The notes under the pieces: model-generated
What the model was told of the DNA's origin: nothing
The model's database searches: none
What the model saw: only the letters and a program-made list of their open reading frames with translations
Position numbers and translations under genes: made by a program
Source of the DNA: an uncultured beta proteobacterium
GTDB taxonomy: Bacteria > Pseudomonadota > Gammaproteobacteria > Burkholderiales > Burkholderiaceae_C
Direction of reading: 5' to 3'
Length of the DNA: 64,000 nucleotides
Assembly: GCA_903876735.1 (NCBI GenBank)
Contig: CAIRAW010000010.1
Span: 1 to 64,000 of the forward strand
In this document: piece by piece, positions 40,887 through 50,242 of the stretch
How the letters are laid out: every line of letters begins with the position of its first letter
Position numbering within the stretch: the first letter of the stretch is position 1

Positions 40887-43657
40887 GCTGACTTCGGCAC
40901 GATCGCCACCGCGCAGTACTTGAATTCAGGGATCTTGCCAAAGGGGTCGAGCGCAGCGTTGGTCAGCAGGTTTGCCGCCGCTTCGCGGTAAGCAAAGGGC
41001 ATGAACACCGTGCCGTCAGGTGTGCCGTCGTCACGGCGCAGCGCCACTTCCAGACTGCCACGGCGTGAGCGCAGGCTGACCATGGCGCCGGGCAGCAGCC
41101 CAAGACGTTCGAGTTCACGGCCGCTGAGGCAGGCCGTTGCCTGCGGCTCCAGCGCGTCAAGCACGCGCGAGCGGCGCGTCATGCTGCCGGTGTGCCAGTG
41201 CTCCAACTGGCGCCCGGTGATCAGCGCAAACGGATAATCCGCATCGGGTATTTCAGCCGCTGCAATCAGAGTGGTCGGTATCAGATGCGCCTTGCCATCG
41301 GCGGTGGCAAAACGGTCGATGAAAACCGTCGCTTGACCCGGATCGTCAGCGCTCAGACAGGGGTAGGTCACGCTGCCCTCAAACTGCAAGCGCTCCCAAC
41401 TGATGCCGCCAATGGCTGCGCTCATGGCCTGGCGCATTTCCTCAAAGACATCGGCGACGCCGTCGTGCGCACCGGCGTAGTTCCAGTTCAAATCAAAGCG
41501 CTGCGCGATTTGCTGGATGATCCACAGATCCGCCCTCGCCTGCCCCGGCGGCGCGATAGCCTGGCGACCCAGCTGCAGCATGCGGTCGGTGTTGCTGACC
41601 GATCCGGTCTTCTCGGGCCAGGCGCTGGCCGGCAACACGACGTCAGCGAGCCAGGCTGTTTCGGTCAGAAAAATGTCCTGCACCACCAGGTGCGACAGGC
41701 TGGCCAGGGCGTGGCGCGCATGGTTCAGATCGGGGTCGCTCATGGCCGGGTTCTCGCCCATGATGTACATGGCGCGCACCTTGTGCGGATCGCCGTCAGC
41801 CACCAGCATCTTGTCCATGGTCTCGACCACGGTGTAGCCCGGCGTGGCGTCAAGCTGGCAACCCCAGAACTGCTCGAACCAGGCGTGCGCCGCGGGGTCG
41901 CTCACGCGCTGGTAGTTGGGAAACATCATCGGTATCAGGCCGGCGTCGCTGGCGCCTTGCACATTGTTCTGGCCGCGCAGCGGATGCAGGCCCGAGCCCG
42001 GCTTGCCGATCTGGCCCGTCACCAGGCACAGGGCGATCAGCGCGCGCACGTTGTCGGTGCCGTGCACATGCTGGCTAACCCCCATGCCCCACAAAATCAT
42101 GGCCGCTTTCGCGCTGGCATAGGCACGCGCGACCTCGCGGATGGTGGCCGCAGCAATGCCGCAGACCGGCGCCATCGCTTCCGGACTGAAGCCCTGAACA
42201 CCCTCACGCACAGCCTCAAAATTGCTGACACGCGCGGCGATGAAAGCGGGATCTGTCAGGCCCTCCTCGATCACGGTGTAAATCATGGCGTTGATCAGTG
42301 CCACATCGGTATCGGCCTTGAAGCTCAGGTTGCGCCAGGCATGAAGCGCCAGATCGGTGCCGCGCGGGTCGGCCACCACAAGCTTCAAACCGCGCTTGGC
42401 CGCGTTCTTCATCCAGGTCGCTGCCACCGGGTGGTTGCTCGATGTGTTGGAGCCGATCACCAGAATCAGGTCGGCGTGCGCCACATCGCTGACCTGGTTG
42501 CTGACCGCACCGGAACCGACGCCTTCGAGCAGCGCCGCCACACTCGACGCATGGCACAGGCGCGTGCAGTGGTCCACGTTGTTGGAACCAAAGCCGGTGC
42601 GCACCAATTTCTGGAACAGATAGGCCTCCTCGTTGCTGCCCTTGGCTGAGCCGAAGCCAGCCAGCGCCTTGGGGCCAAACTGGTCGCGCAGTGACTTGAG
42701 TCCGCCGGCCGCAAATGCCAGCGCCTCCTCCCACGTGGCTTCGCGAAAGACGCTGGCCCACCCGGAGGGGTCGCGCGTGAGCGCCATGTCCTTGGGCACG
42801 CCGGCACGCCGGATCAGCGGGTTTGTCAGCCGATGCGCATGGTGGACGTAATCAAAACCGAAGCGGCCCTTCACGCACAAACGACCTTGATTGGCCGGGC
42901 CGTCGCGTCCCTGCACACCGACTATTTTTTCGTTCTTGACCTCGTAGCTGAGCTGACAGCCGACGCCGCAAAACGGGCAGACAGAATCAACCACCCGATC
43001 GACACCCAGCGCGCCACTGCGGCCGTGGGGCATCAGCGCACCGGTTGGACAGGCCTGCACGCACTCGCCGCAGGCCACGCACGTGCTCGCACCCAAAGCG
43101 TCGTCCAGGTCGAACACGATCTGGCTATGGGCACCACGGCGCGCGTAGCCGATGACCCCGTTGACCTGCAGGTCGCGACAGGCGCGCAGGCAGCGCGTGC
43201 ACTGGATACAGGCGTCCAGATTGACGGCGATGGCCGGGTGCGAAAGGTCAGGGGCCGGCGCCTCCCGGTGCAACACCCGCAGCGCGGGCCGCGGCGTAAC
43301 AGCCAGACGTTGCGCCCAATCACTGAGTTCGCCGTGCGGCAAGCTTGCGTCATCGCCGAGCCACTTGTGGCCGCGCTCGGGCATATCGGCAAGCAACAGT
43401 TCCAGCACCATGCGCTGGCTGTTCCTGGCGCGCGCGCTGTCACTGCTGACTTGCATGCCGGGCGTGGGGCTGCGGCAGCAACTCGCCGCCAGCGCACGCT
43501 CACCCTCAATCTCGACCACGCAGGCGCGGCAGTTGCCACTCGCCGGCAGTCCGTCCTTCTGGCACAGATGGGGAATCTCGACACCATGGCGCTGCGCCAC
43601 TTGCAGGATGCTCTCGCCGTCCCTCGCCTCGACCGAGGCGCCATTCAATGTGAACAC
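40880..43657 (-). CDS. NAD-dependent formate dehydrogenase, molybdopterin catalytic subunit
   Basis: Oxidises formate to CO2 at a bis-MGD molybdenum or tungsten centre. With start GTG 43657 it has 925 residues. In order: [2Fe-2S] ferredoxin domain (Cys32, 43, 46, 60/61); two [4Fe-4S] clusters (Cys150/153/156/160 and 193/196/199/203); the [4Fe-4S] next to the active site (Cys227/230/234/261); active-site Cys368 followed by His369 in DHCTRLCHASS, so cysteine not selenocysteine. The His-Cys3 cluster motif found in FdsA-type enzymes is missing: residues 92-104 have no cysteine. The C-terminus is the molydopterin dinucleotide domain. Downstream of the fused NAD subunit by 13 bp. GTG 43669 is an alternative start. 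Confidence 0.92.
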   Translation of the reverse strand: MFTLNGASVEARDGESILQVAQRHGVEIPHLCQKDGLPASGNCRACVVEIEGERALAASCCRSPTPGMQVSSDSARARNSQRMVLELLLADMPERGHKWLGDDASLPHGELSDWAQRLAVTPRPALRVLHREAPAPDLSHPAIAVNLDACIQCTRCLRACRDLQVNGVIGYARRGAHSQIVFDLDDALGASTCVACGECVQACPTGALMPHGRSGALGVDRVVDSVCPFCGVGCQLSYEVKNEKIVGVQGRDGPANQGRLCVKGRFGFDYVHHAHRLTNPLIRRAGVPKDMALTRDPSGWASVFREATWEEALAFAAGGLKSLRDQFGPKALAGFGSAKGSNEEAYLFQKLVRTGFGSNNVDHCTRLCHASSVAALLEGVGSGAVSNQVSDVAHADLILVIGSNTSSNHPVAATWMKNAAKRGLKLVVADPRGTDLALHAWRNLSFKADTDVALINAMIYTVIEEGLTDPAFIAARVSNFEAVREGVQGFSPEAMAPVCGIAAATIREVARAYASAKAAMILWGMGVSQHVHGTDNVRALIALCLVTGQIGKPGSGLHPLRGQNNVQGASDAGLIPMMFPNYQRVSDPAAHAWFEQFWGCQLDATPGYTVVETMDKMLVADGDPHKVRAMYIMGENPAMSDPDLNHARHALASLSHLVVQDIFLTETAWLADVVLPASAWPEKTGSVSNTDRMLQLGRQAIAPPGQARADLWIIQQIAQRFDLNWNYAGAHDGVADVFEEMRQAMSAAIGGISWERLQFEGSVTYPCLSADDPGQATVFIDRFATADGKAHLIPTTLIAAAEIPDADYPFALITGRQLEHWHTGSMTRRSRVLDALEPQATACLSGRELERLGLLPGAMVSLRSRRGSLEVALRRDDGTPDGTVFMPFAYREAAANLLTNAALDPFGKIPEFKYCAVAIVPKSAY

Positions 43658-43670
43658 AAGGACTGCCACC

Positions 43671-45389
43671 TCAGCCCCCAATCTCGTGTGCAAAGTATTT
43701 CTGCACGCAGCGCACCGGGTTCGGTGCTGCCTGCCCAAGGCCGCAGATCGAGGCATCTGCCATGACGGTACACAGATCGTCCAGCGTCGATTGATCCCAA
43801 ACGGGCGAGCGCATCAGTTGCACAGCCTTGGCGGTGCCGACGCGGCATGGCGTGCACTGGCCGCAGCTCTCGGCGGCGAAGAAACGCATGGCGTTGAGCG
43901 CGGCGTCGCGCGCCCTGTCATGCTGGCTCAGCACCACGACGGCGGCCGAGCCGATGAAGCAGCCGTATGGCTGCAGCGTGTCGAAGTCCAGCGCCAGATG
44001 GCTCAGACGCGCCGGCAGAATACCTCCCGACGCGCCACCGGGCAGGTAGGCATAGAGCGTGTGGCCGGCCTGCATGCCGCCGCAAAACTCGTCAATCAAT
44101 TCCTGCACCGAAATGCCGGCTGGCGCGCGTTTGACACCGGGCTGTTTGACGCGCCCGCTGACGCTGAAGGAACGCAGACCGTGGCGTCCCTGGCGCCCGA
44201 AGCCCTTGAACCAGGCGGCACCGTTTTCGAGAATCTCGCGCAGCCCGTACAGGGTCTCGAAGTTATGCACCAGGGTTGGCCGGCCGAACAGGCCGCGCTC
44301 TGCCACATAGGGCGGACGCAGGCGCGGCTCGCCACGCTTGCCTTCGATGCTCTCAAGCATGGCCGACTCTTCGCCGCAGACATAGGCACCGGCACCGCGG
44401 CGCAGTTCGATCTGCGGCAGCGGACACGGCGGGTCGGCCCGCAGCAACTCGATCTCACGCAGCAACATGTGGCGCGTGGCGTGGTACTCGTCGCGCAGGT
44501 AGATGGTGCAACGTTCAGTGCCAACCACTTGCGCCGCGATCAGCATGCCTTCGAGGAAACGGTGCGGATCACGCTCCAGATAAGTGCGGTCCTTGAAGGT
44601 GCCCGGCTCGCCCTCGTCCAGATTGACCGCCAGCATGCGTGGCGCGTTTTGTTCACGCACGATGCGCCACTTGCGCGCAGCGGCAAAACCGGCGCCACCG
44701 AGTCCGCGCAAACCGGAGGCCTCAACGCGGCGAATCACCTCCTCGGCCGCTTCCTCGCCATTGACCACAGCCGCCGCCAGCGTGTAGCCGCCCTGTTGGC
44801 GATAGGCCTCAAAACCAGTGAAGTCGGCAACAAGCGATGCGGCATCGACACGCGCCAGCGCCTGCTGTGCGTCATCGCTTAAAGCCTGCTGTACCGCCTC
44901 TTGCACCTGAGCGGCATCAGCCTTTGGCACTGCGCGCTGACCGACCAGGACGGCAGGTGCCTGCTCGCAGCGCCCGACACAGGGTGCGGCCACGACGCGC
45001 ACCGAGGCACCCAGCAAGGCCGGCAAACGCGCCAGCAAATCGACAGCACCCGCCATGGCGCAACTCTGGCTCTCGCAAACACGCACGGTTACGGCGGGAG
45101 CTTGCGCGCCGTCGCGCAGGATTTCAAAGTGATGGTAAAAGGTGGCGACCTCATAGACTTCGGCCGGCGCAAGCCGCATGTCGCTGGCCAGCGCCACCAG
45201 ATGACGCTCGAACAGGCCGTGGTAGCAGTCGTTAAGCTGGTGCAGATACTCGATCAGTAGATCGCGCGCATGGCCATCGGGCGGCGGCGCTCCGATCAGA
45301 GCGCGCAGTTCCTGCAGCGCGCTTTCATCTAACTGGCGGCCCTTGAGTTGCGACAGCCGGCGGGCCGATTGACGCAGGTCAGCAGCCAC
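43671..45389 (-). CDS. NAD-dependent formate dehydrogenase, fused NuoE-NuoF (FMN/NAD) subunit
   Basis: 572 residues. The N-terminal NuoE-like domain has a [2Fe-2S] set in CESQSCAMAG and APCVGRCEQAP. The NuoF-like part carries the FMN/NADH site RGLGGAGFAAARKW and EGEPGTFKDRTYLERDPH, then YVCGEESAMLESIEGKRGEPRLRPPY, and ends with a [4Fe-4S] motif SCGQCTPCRVG plus a distal cysteine. This fusion is the Fdh1B form known from Methylorubrum extorquens, of the same length. Start GTG 45389 after AGAGACC. It lies between apbC (13-bp gap) and the catalytic subunit, forming one operon. Confidence 0.91.
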   Translation of the reverse strand: MAADLRQSARRLSQLKGRQLDESALQELRALIGAPPPDGHARDLLIEYLHQLNDCYHGLFERHLVALASDMRLAPAEVYEVATFYHHFEILRDGAQAPAVTVRVCESQSCAMAGAVDLLARLPALLGASVRVVAAPCVGRCEQAPAVLVGQRAVPKADAAQVQEAVQQALSDDAQQALARVDAASLVADFTGFEAYRQQGGYTLAAAVVNGEEAAEEVIRRVEASGLRGLGGAGFAAARKWRIVREQNAPRMLAVNLDEGEPGTFKDRTYLERDPHRFLEGMLIAAQVVGTERCTIYLRDEYHATRHMLLREIELLRADPPCPLPQIELRRGAGAYVCGEESAMLESIEGKRGEPRLRPPYVAERGLFGRPTLVHNFETLYGLREILENGAAWFKGFGRQGRHGLRSFSVSGRVKQPGVKRAPAGISVQELIDEFCGGMQAGHTLYAYLPGGASGGILPARLSHLALDFDTLQPYGCFIGSAAVVVLSQHDRARDAALNAMRFFAAESCGQCTPCRVGTAKAVQLMRSPVWDQSTLDDLCTVMADASICGLGQAAPNPVRCVQKYFAHEIGG

Positions 45390-45402
45390 CGGTTGGTCTC
45401 TT

Positions 45403-46494
45403 TCAGGTCTCTTTCGAGATCGTGATGGTCGGAAACTTGGACGAGAAATCCTTGTTCTTGGCCGCAATCGCCACCGCCACCTTGCGCGCCACGGCCTTGT
45501 AGATGCCCGCAACCTCGCTGTCGGGAGCGGACACCACGGTCGGCTTGCCGCTGTCGGCCTGGACACGGATCTGCAGGTCAAGCGGCAAGGCACCGAGGTA
45601 ATCCATGCCGTATTCAGCCGCCATCTTCTTGCCGCCGTCAGCGCCGAAAATATGCTCGATATGGCCGCAGTTGCTGCACACGTGCACCGCCATGTTCTCC
45701 ACGATGCCCAGAATCGGCACGCCGACCTTCTCGAACATCTTGATGCCTTTCTTCGCGTCCAGCAGGGCGATGTCCTGCGGCGTGGTGACGACCACCGCGC
45801 CAGTCATGGGCACGCGCTGCGACAGCGTCAACTGGATGTCGCCAGTGCCGGGCGGCATGTCGACGATCAGGTAATCCAGATCGCGCCAGTTGGTCTGGCG
45901 CAGCAGTTGCTCAAGCGCCTGGGTCGCCATCGGGCCGCGCCAGATCATGGCCTCGTCCTGGGCCACCAGAAAACCGATCGACATCACCTGGACGCCGTAG
46001 TTTTCCAGCGGTTCCATGGTCTGGCCATCGCTGCTCTCGGGCCGACCATCGATGCCCATCATCATCGGCACGCTCGGGCCATAGATGTCAGCGTCAAGCA
46101 GACCCACGCTGGCACCTTCGGCCGCCAGCGCCAGCGCCAGATTCACCGCCGTGGTGCTCTTGCCGACACCACCCTTGCCGGAAGCCACGGCCACAATGTT
46201 CTTCACCTTGGGCAGCAGTTGCACACCGCGCTGCACGGCATGCGCCGCGATCTTCATGCTGATGTTGACCGACACGTTGTTGACACCGGCCACGCTCTTG
46301 GCGGTGGCGATCAGTTCGCTGCGAAAGCCCGGCGTCTGGCTCCTGGCCGGGTAACCGAGTTCGACGTCAAAGGCGACATCGCCGTTGGCGATTGCAAGAT
46401 TGCGGATTGCCTTGGAAGACACGAAATCGTGTCCGGTATTGGGATCGACCACACCTTTGAGTGCGTCCATCACTTGCTGTTGAGTCACTGTCAT
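45403..46494 (-). CDS. apbC: Iron-sulfur cluster carrier ApbC (Mrp/NBP35 family)
   Basis: P-loop ATPase that carries [4Fe-4S] clusters to apo-enzymes, 363 residues. Starts MTVTQQQVMDAL, with a DUF59/MIP18-like N-terminal domain. The deviant Walker A is ASGKGGVGKSTTAVNLA near residue 104, Walker B YLIVDMPPGTGD near 205, and the cluster-binding CSNCGH near 263. It is first in the operon with the two formate dehydrogenase subunits, whose many iron-sulfur clusters could be its clients. This placement is inferred function; the gene also serves general roles elsewhere. Confidence 0.94.
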   Translation of the reverse strand: MTVTQQQVMDALKGVVDPNTGHDFVSSKAIRNLAIANGDVAFDVELGYPARSQTPGFRSELIATAKSVAGVNNVSVNISMKIAAHAVQRGVQLLPKVKNIVAVASGKGGVGKSTTAVNLALALAAEGASVGLLDADIYGPSVPMMMGIDGRPESSDGQTMEPLENYGVQVMSIGFLVAQDEAMIWRGPMATQALEQLLRQTNWRDLDYLIVDMPPGTGDIQLTLSQRVPMTGAVVVTTPQDIALLDAKKGIKMFEKVGVPILGIVENMAVHVCSNCGHIEHIFGADGGKKMAAEYGMDYLGALPLDLQIRVQADSGKPTVVSAPDSEVAGIYKAVARKVAVAIAAKNKDFSSKFPTITISKET

Positions 46495-46610
46495 TGCTTG
46501 CTTCTCCTGAGGCCGATAGTCTAGCGAACATTTGTTTTTGCTTAACAGCCAAGGGGAATCCGGGTTTACCCCGGGCAAACCGTCCGCACAGCGCGAACCA
46601 TAATGACCCC

Positions 46611-47828
46611 ATGCCCAAGGACACGCCGCCCTCCGCCCCTATCGGCCTCATGCTGGGCGGCGGCGGCGCGCGGGCAGCCTACCAGGTCGGGGTGCTCGAA
46701 GCCGTCGCCGACATCCGCAAAGAGGCTGGCGCGCTGAACCAGCCCAACCCGTTCCCTATCATCACCGGCACCTCAGCCGGCGCCATCAACGCCGCCGCCC
46801 TGGCCTGTGGCGCCGATGATTTCGATGGCGCGGTGCGCCACATCGTCGAAATCTGGAAGAACATCCATGCCCATCAGGTCTACCGCTCGGACCGCTTCAG
46901 CATGCTGCGCTCCGGTGCCTCGCTGATGGGCTTGCTGGCGCTGGGTTGGTTGCGGGCAAAGTGGCAGCACAAGACCCCGCGTTCGCTGCTCAACAACGCA
47001 CCGCTGCATCATTTGCTGACGCGCATGGTGCCGCTTGAGCGACTGCCGCAGTTGTTCGAGCAAGGCCACATACAGGCGCTGGCGGTCACGGCATCGAGTT
47101 ACAGCTCGGGCGAGCACATCACTTTTTTTGAAGGAACACAGGAGCTCCAGCCCTGGGTGCGTTCGCAGCGGCGCTCCATCCGCGACCGCATCACCTACTC
47201 GCATCTGCTGGCCTCCTCGGCCATTCCCTTCGTCTTTCCGGCCGCGCAACTGGCAATGGACCGGCACATGGAATATTTCGGGGACGGTTCCATGCGCCAG
47301 TCAGCGCCGATAGCGCCGGCCATCCACCTGGGCGCCACCAGGATTCTGGTGGTGGGCGCCGGGCGCATGGTGGAGCCCAAGGAAGAAGCGCATCTGCATA
47401 CCAACCTGAGCTACCCTTCGCTGGCGCAGATTGCCGGGCACGCCATGTCGAGCATCTTCCTGGATTCGCTGACCGTCGACCTGGAACGCATGCGCCGCAT
47501 CAACCAGACCATTGCGCTGGTGCCGCCCGAAGCGCGCAGCGCCAGCGCACTGCACCACATCGACCTGCTGCTGATCTCGCCCTCACAACGCCTGGACAGC
47601 ATTGCCGCGCGCCACATCGCCGATTTGCCGCCGGCAGTGCGCACCATGCTGGGCGGCGTCGGCGTCTCGACCAAGGCGTCAGATGTCAAAGGCGCGGCGC
47701 TGGCCAGTTACCTGCTGTTTGAATCCAACTACACGCGCGAGTTGATGGCGCTCGGTTACGCCGACGCGCAAAGACAGCGCTCCGAAATCTGCACGTTCTT
47801 TGGCTGGACCGATGCGCTGCCTATGTAG
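46611..47828 (+). CDS. Patatin-like phospholipase
   Basis: 405 residues. Patatin domain with oxyanion GGGGARAAYQVG near residue 17, nucleophile GTSAGA near 58 (Ser in GTSAG), and the catalytic aspartate in YFGDGSMRQSAP near 224. It therefore has the Ser-Asp dyad of patatin lipid acyl hydrolases. Extra C-terminal segment ends with LGYADAQRQRSEICTFFGW. No signal peptide. It is divergent from apbC. Its stop codon lies within a palindromic repeat. Confidence 0.9.
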   Translation: MPKDTPPSAPIGLMLGGGGARAAYQVGVLEAVADIRKEAGALNQPNPFPIITGTSAGAINAAALACGADDFDGAVRHIVEIWKNIHAHQVYRSDRFSMLRSGASLMGLLALGWLRAKWQHKTPRSLLNNAPLHHLLTRMVPLERLPQLFEQGHIQALAVTASSYSSGEHITFFEGTQELQPWVRSQRRSIRDRITYSHLLASSAIPFVFPAAQLAMDRHMEYFGDGSMRQSAPIAPAIHLGATRILVVGAGRMVEPKEEAHLHTNLSYPSLAQIAGHAMSSIFLDSLTVDLERMRRINQTIALVPPEARSASALHHIDLLLISPSQRLDSIAARHIADLPPAVRTMLGGVGVSTKASDVKGAALASYLLFESNYTRELMALGYADAQRQRSEICTFFGWTDALPM

Positions 47829-47861
47829 CCCGTATGGAGCCGAAGGCGTAATACGGGCTAC
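47825..47861. repeat. Palindromic repeat at the end of the phospholipase gene
   Basis: Eleven-base perfect arms GTAGCCCGTAT (47825-47835) and ATACGGGCTAC (47851-47861) enclose a 15-base loop. The arms include the phospholipase stop codon. The pattern is like short dispersed palindromes common in Burkholderiales; it may also end the transcript. Confidence 0.7.
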
Positions 47862-47882
47862 GCATGACGGTGAAGGCCAACA

Positions 47883-48665
47883 TCAAGCCCCGGTCTTGAA
47901 CCGCGCGGCCAGCGCGCTGCTGTGGCGTGCCAGCAGGTTGCCATCGAGCCCCACCGCCACGAACAGGCCACCGAGGTCGATATAGCGGCGCGCCAGCGCG
48001 TCGTCGGCCATCAGGATACCGGGCGCCTTGCCGGCGCGCAGGATGGTCGCAAAGGCGTCCTCGATGGCGGCGCGCACCTGCGGGTGGTCCTGCTCGCCGA
48101 TGTGACCCATCGACGCCGACAGATCGGCCGGACCTATGAACACACCGTCCACGCCATCCACTGCGGCGATGGCATCGAGGTTGTCAAGCGCGGTTTGCGT
48201 TTCGGCCTGCACCAACACGCAGATCTGTTCATTGGCGTGATGACCGTAATCCTCTACGCGACCCCAGCGCGAAGCGCGCGCGCCACCCATGCCGCGTATG
48301 CCCTGCGGCGGGTAGCGCGTGGCCCGCACCACGGCGCGCGCCTGCTCTGCCGTGTCCACCATCGGCACCAGGATCGTCTGCACGCCCAGATCAAGGTACT
48401 GTTTGATCAGCGCTGTGCCGACATGACCATGGCCCACCGGCACGCGGGCAATCGCGTGCGAAGCCGGGTAGCCGGCAATCACCTGCAACTGCGCCAGGAT
48501 GGTGTTGAGATCATTGGGCGCATGTTCGCCGTCAATCAGCAGCCAGTCAAAACCGGCACCGGCGCAGATCTCGGTGGTATAGGGGTTGGCCAGACCGAGC
48601 CACAGGCCGATCTGCAACCGCTTTTGCGCCAGCGCGCGCTTGAACGGATTGACCGGATTCTTCAT
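47883..48665 (-). CDS. HpcH/HpaI aldolase (2-oxo-3-deoxy-acid class II aldolase)
   Basis: 260 residues, metal-dependent aldolase/citrate-lyase family. The substrate/metal site is [10 protein letters not shown] near residue 45, [10 protein letters not shown] near 155 (metal Glu) and [12 protein letters not shown] near 181 (metal Asp), with the [14 protein letters not shown] loop. Relatives cleave 4-hydroxy-2-oxoheptanedioate or 2-keto-3-deoxy-sugar acids to pyruvate plus an aldehyde. Substrate not known. Overlaps the methionine synthase stop by 4 bp (ATGA). Confidence 0.9.
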   Translation of the reverse strand: MKNPVNPFKRALAQKRLQIGLWLGLANPYTTEICAGAGFDWLLIDGEHAPNDLNTILAQLQVIAGYPASHAIARVPVGHGHVGTALIKQYLDLGVQTILVPMVDTAEQARAVVRATRYPPQGIRGMGGARASRWGRVEDYGHHANEQICVLVQAETQTALDNLDAIAAVDGVDGVFIGPADLSASMGHIGEQDHPQVRAAIEDAFATILRAGKAPGILMADDALARRYIDLGGLFVAVGLDGNLLARHSSALAARFKTGA

Positions 48666-49705
48666 ACCGCCCCGTAACGCTGACGCGCCAGCGCCGCACC
48701 CGCTGCGAGCGCCGCCAGTTTTTTCTCGGCAACGACGCGACTCATCGGCGCCAAGCCACAGTTGGTGCATGGGAAGAGTCGATTCTTCGGCACAAACTGC
48801 AAGGCCTTGCCAATGGTGTCGGCCACCTGCTCGGGCGTCTCGATCTCGTCGCTGGCCACGTCAATGACGCCAACCATCACGTCCTTGCCGGCCAGCAGCG
48901 CCATCAAATCCGGTGGCACATGCGAGTGGTAGCACTCGAGGCTGACCTGCTGGATGCTGCTTTTGGCCAAGGCCGGAAAGATCGCTTCGTACTGGCGCCA
49001 TTCCTTGCCCAGGGTTTCCTTCCAGTCGACATTGGCCTTGATGCCGTAGCCATAGCAGATGTGAACAGCCGTGGTGCAGGTCAGGCCCTGGGCGGCGCGC
49101 TCCAGCGCTTTGACACCCCAGTCGGCGGCGTCCTGCATGTAGACATTGAAGGCTGGTTCGTCAAACTGGATGATGTCAACGCCGTCCGCCTGCAGTGCCA
49201 GTGCCTCCTGGTTGAGCAGTTCAGCAAAGGCCATCGCCATCTTGACCTTGTCGCCATAAAAGCGGTCGGCCACCGTGTCCACAATCGTCAGCGGCCCGGG
49301 CAGCGTGAACTTGAGTTTCTTCTTCGTGTGGGCGCGCGCCAGTTGCGCTTCAAAGGCATGAACCCGGCCCTTCAGGCGCAGCGGGGCAATGACCTGCGGC
49401 ACCTGGGCGTCGTAGCGGCCGTTGCGGATGCCCATGGTGACCTTGTTCTCGAAGTCGATGCCCTCGACCTGCTCCAGAAAACCATGGACGAAATGCTGGC
49501 GCGACTGTTCACCGTCGCCGATGATGTCCAGACCCGCGTCCTCCTGCTCCTTGATCCACAACAGCGTGGCGTCGGCCTTGGCCTGCTGCAGTTCGGCGCC
49601 CTGCGCCTTCCACTGCGGCCAGAGTTTTTCGGTCTCGGACAGCCAGGCTGGCTTGGGCAGGCTGCCGGCGATGGCGGTTTGAAACAGTTCGGTCGTTTGT
49701 GTCAT
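48662..49705 (-). CDS. Short cobalamin-independent methionine synthase (core-MetE type)
   Basis: 347 residues, the size of the C-terminal catalytic half of MetE only. Zinc ligands: His and Cys in VHICYGYG near residue 225, Glu in SLECYHS near 271, and Cys in PCTNCGLAP near 323. The start of the barrel is [20 protein letters not shown] and the family's [10 protein letters not shown] and [10 protein letters not shown] follow. Such core enzymes make methionine from homocysteine but often need a non-folate methyl donor or a partner such as MesX; none is seen beside it. Its neighbour is an aldolase in the same transcript. Confidence 0.85.
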   Translation of the reverse strand: MTQTTELFQTAIAGSLPKPAWLSETEKLWPQWKAQGAELQQAKADATLLWIKEQEDAGLDIIGDGEQSRQHFVHGFLEQVEGIDFENKVTMGIRNGRYDAQVPQVIAPLRLKGRVHAFEAQLARAHTKKKLKFTLPGPLTIVDTVADRFYGDKVKMAMAFAELLNQEALALQADGVDIIQFDEPAFNVYMQDAADWGVKALERAAQGLTCTTAVHICYGYGIKANVDWKETLGKEWRQYEAIFPALAKSSIQQVSLECYHSHVPPDLMALLAGKDVMVGVIDVASDEIETPEQVADTIGKALQFVPKNRLFPCTNCGLAPMSRVVAEKKLAALAAGAALARQRYGAV

Positions 49706-49716
49706 GAAAATTCCAG

Positions 49717-50049
49717 TTAAAAGGGGTAGCGCTCGCGCAGGCTGCGTGCATTCAGCAGCAAACCCGCCAGCAGGGAGAACAGGGCCACAGCGCCCAGAAT
49801 AAGAGCAGCAGTCGTCCAGGGCCGGCCCATCTGCTGGCGCATCTGCACCAGTTCCAGCGCCGCACCAAGCCAGACCAGGCTGGCCGCGTAGGTGGCGCAC
49901 TGCAGCACGATCAGACTCCAGCGCCTGCGATACAGCAAGACCAGCGGCAGGATCAGGCACAGGCCGGCCAGGGCATAGCTGCCGGCACGAAAGAAATGGG
50001 CGCAGATCAAAGCTGCAGCGATGAGCACGGGGGTGATGCGAACAAACAT
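49717..50049 (-). CDS. Small membrane protein, unrecognised
   Basis: 110 residues with about four hydrophobic helices (roughly 6-20, 27-42, 47-65 and 80-100) and short charged turns such as YRRRW. I do not recognise a family. The start ATG 50049 is placed at MFVRITPVLIAAALICAHF, since the open frame upstream is antisense to the efflux adaptor region. It is 11 bp upstream of the methionine synthase gene on the same strand and may be cotranscribed. Confidence 0.6.
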   Translation of the reverse strand: MFVRITPVLIAAALICAHFFRAGSYALAGLCLILPLVLLYRRRWSLIVLQCATYAASLVWLGAALELVQMRQQMGRPWTTAALILGAVALFSLLAGLLLNARSLRERYPF

Positions 50050-50242
50050 GCGCGAGGGTACCAAGGTGGGCAAGATTCTGCCATGGCCGCGACTGTAAGC
50101 GGGAATGCCGACGGACGCTGTCCCGCCCTGGACCGCCCCCTGCCAGGTGCTCTGGTAGCATGCATGGCGCAAGAAAATGGATCGGCCCGCCACGGCGTCT
50201 GTAAAGACCTGGGTGCACCGCTTGCCCAGCCACAGGAAAACC

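Noticed and set aside
41192..42649. A 485-codon open frame on the plus strand
   Set aside because: Antisense to the formate dehydrogenase catalytic subunit; composition of a shadow frame.
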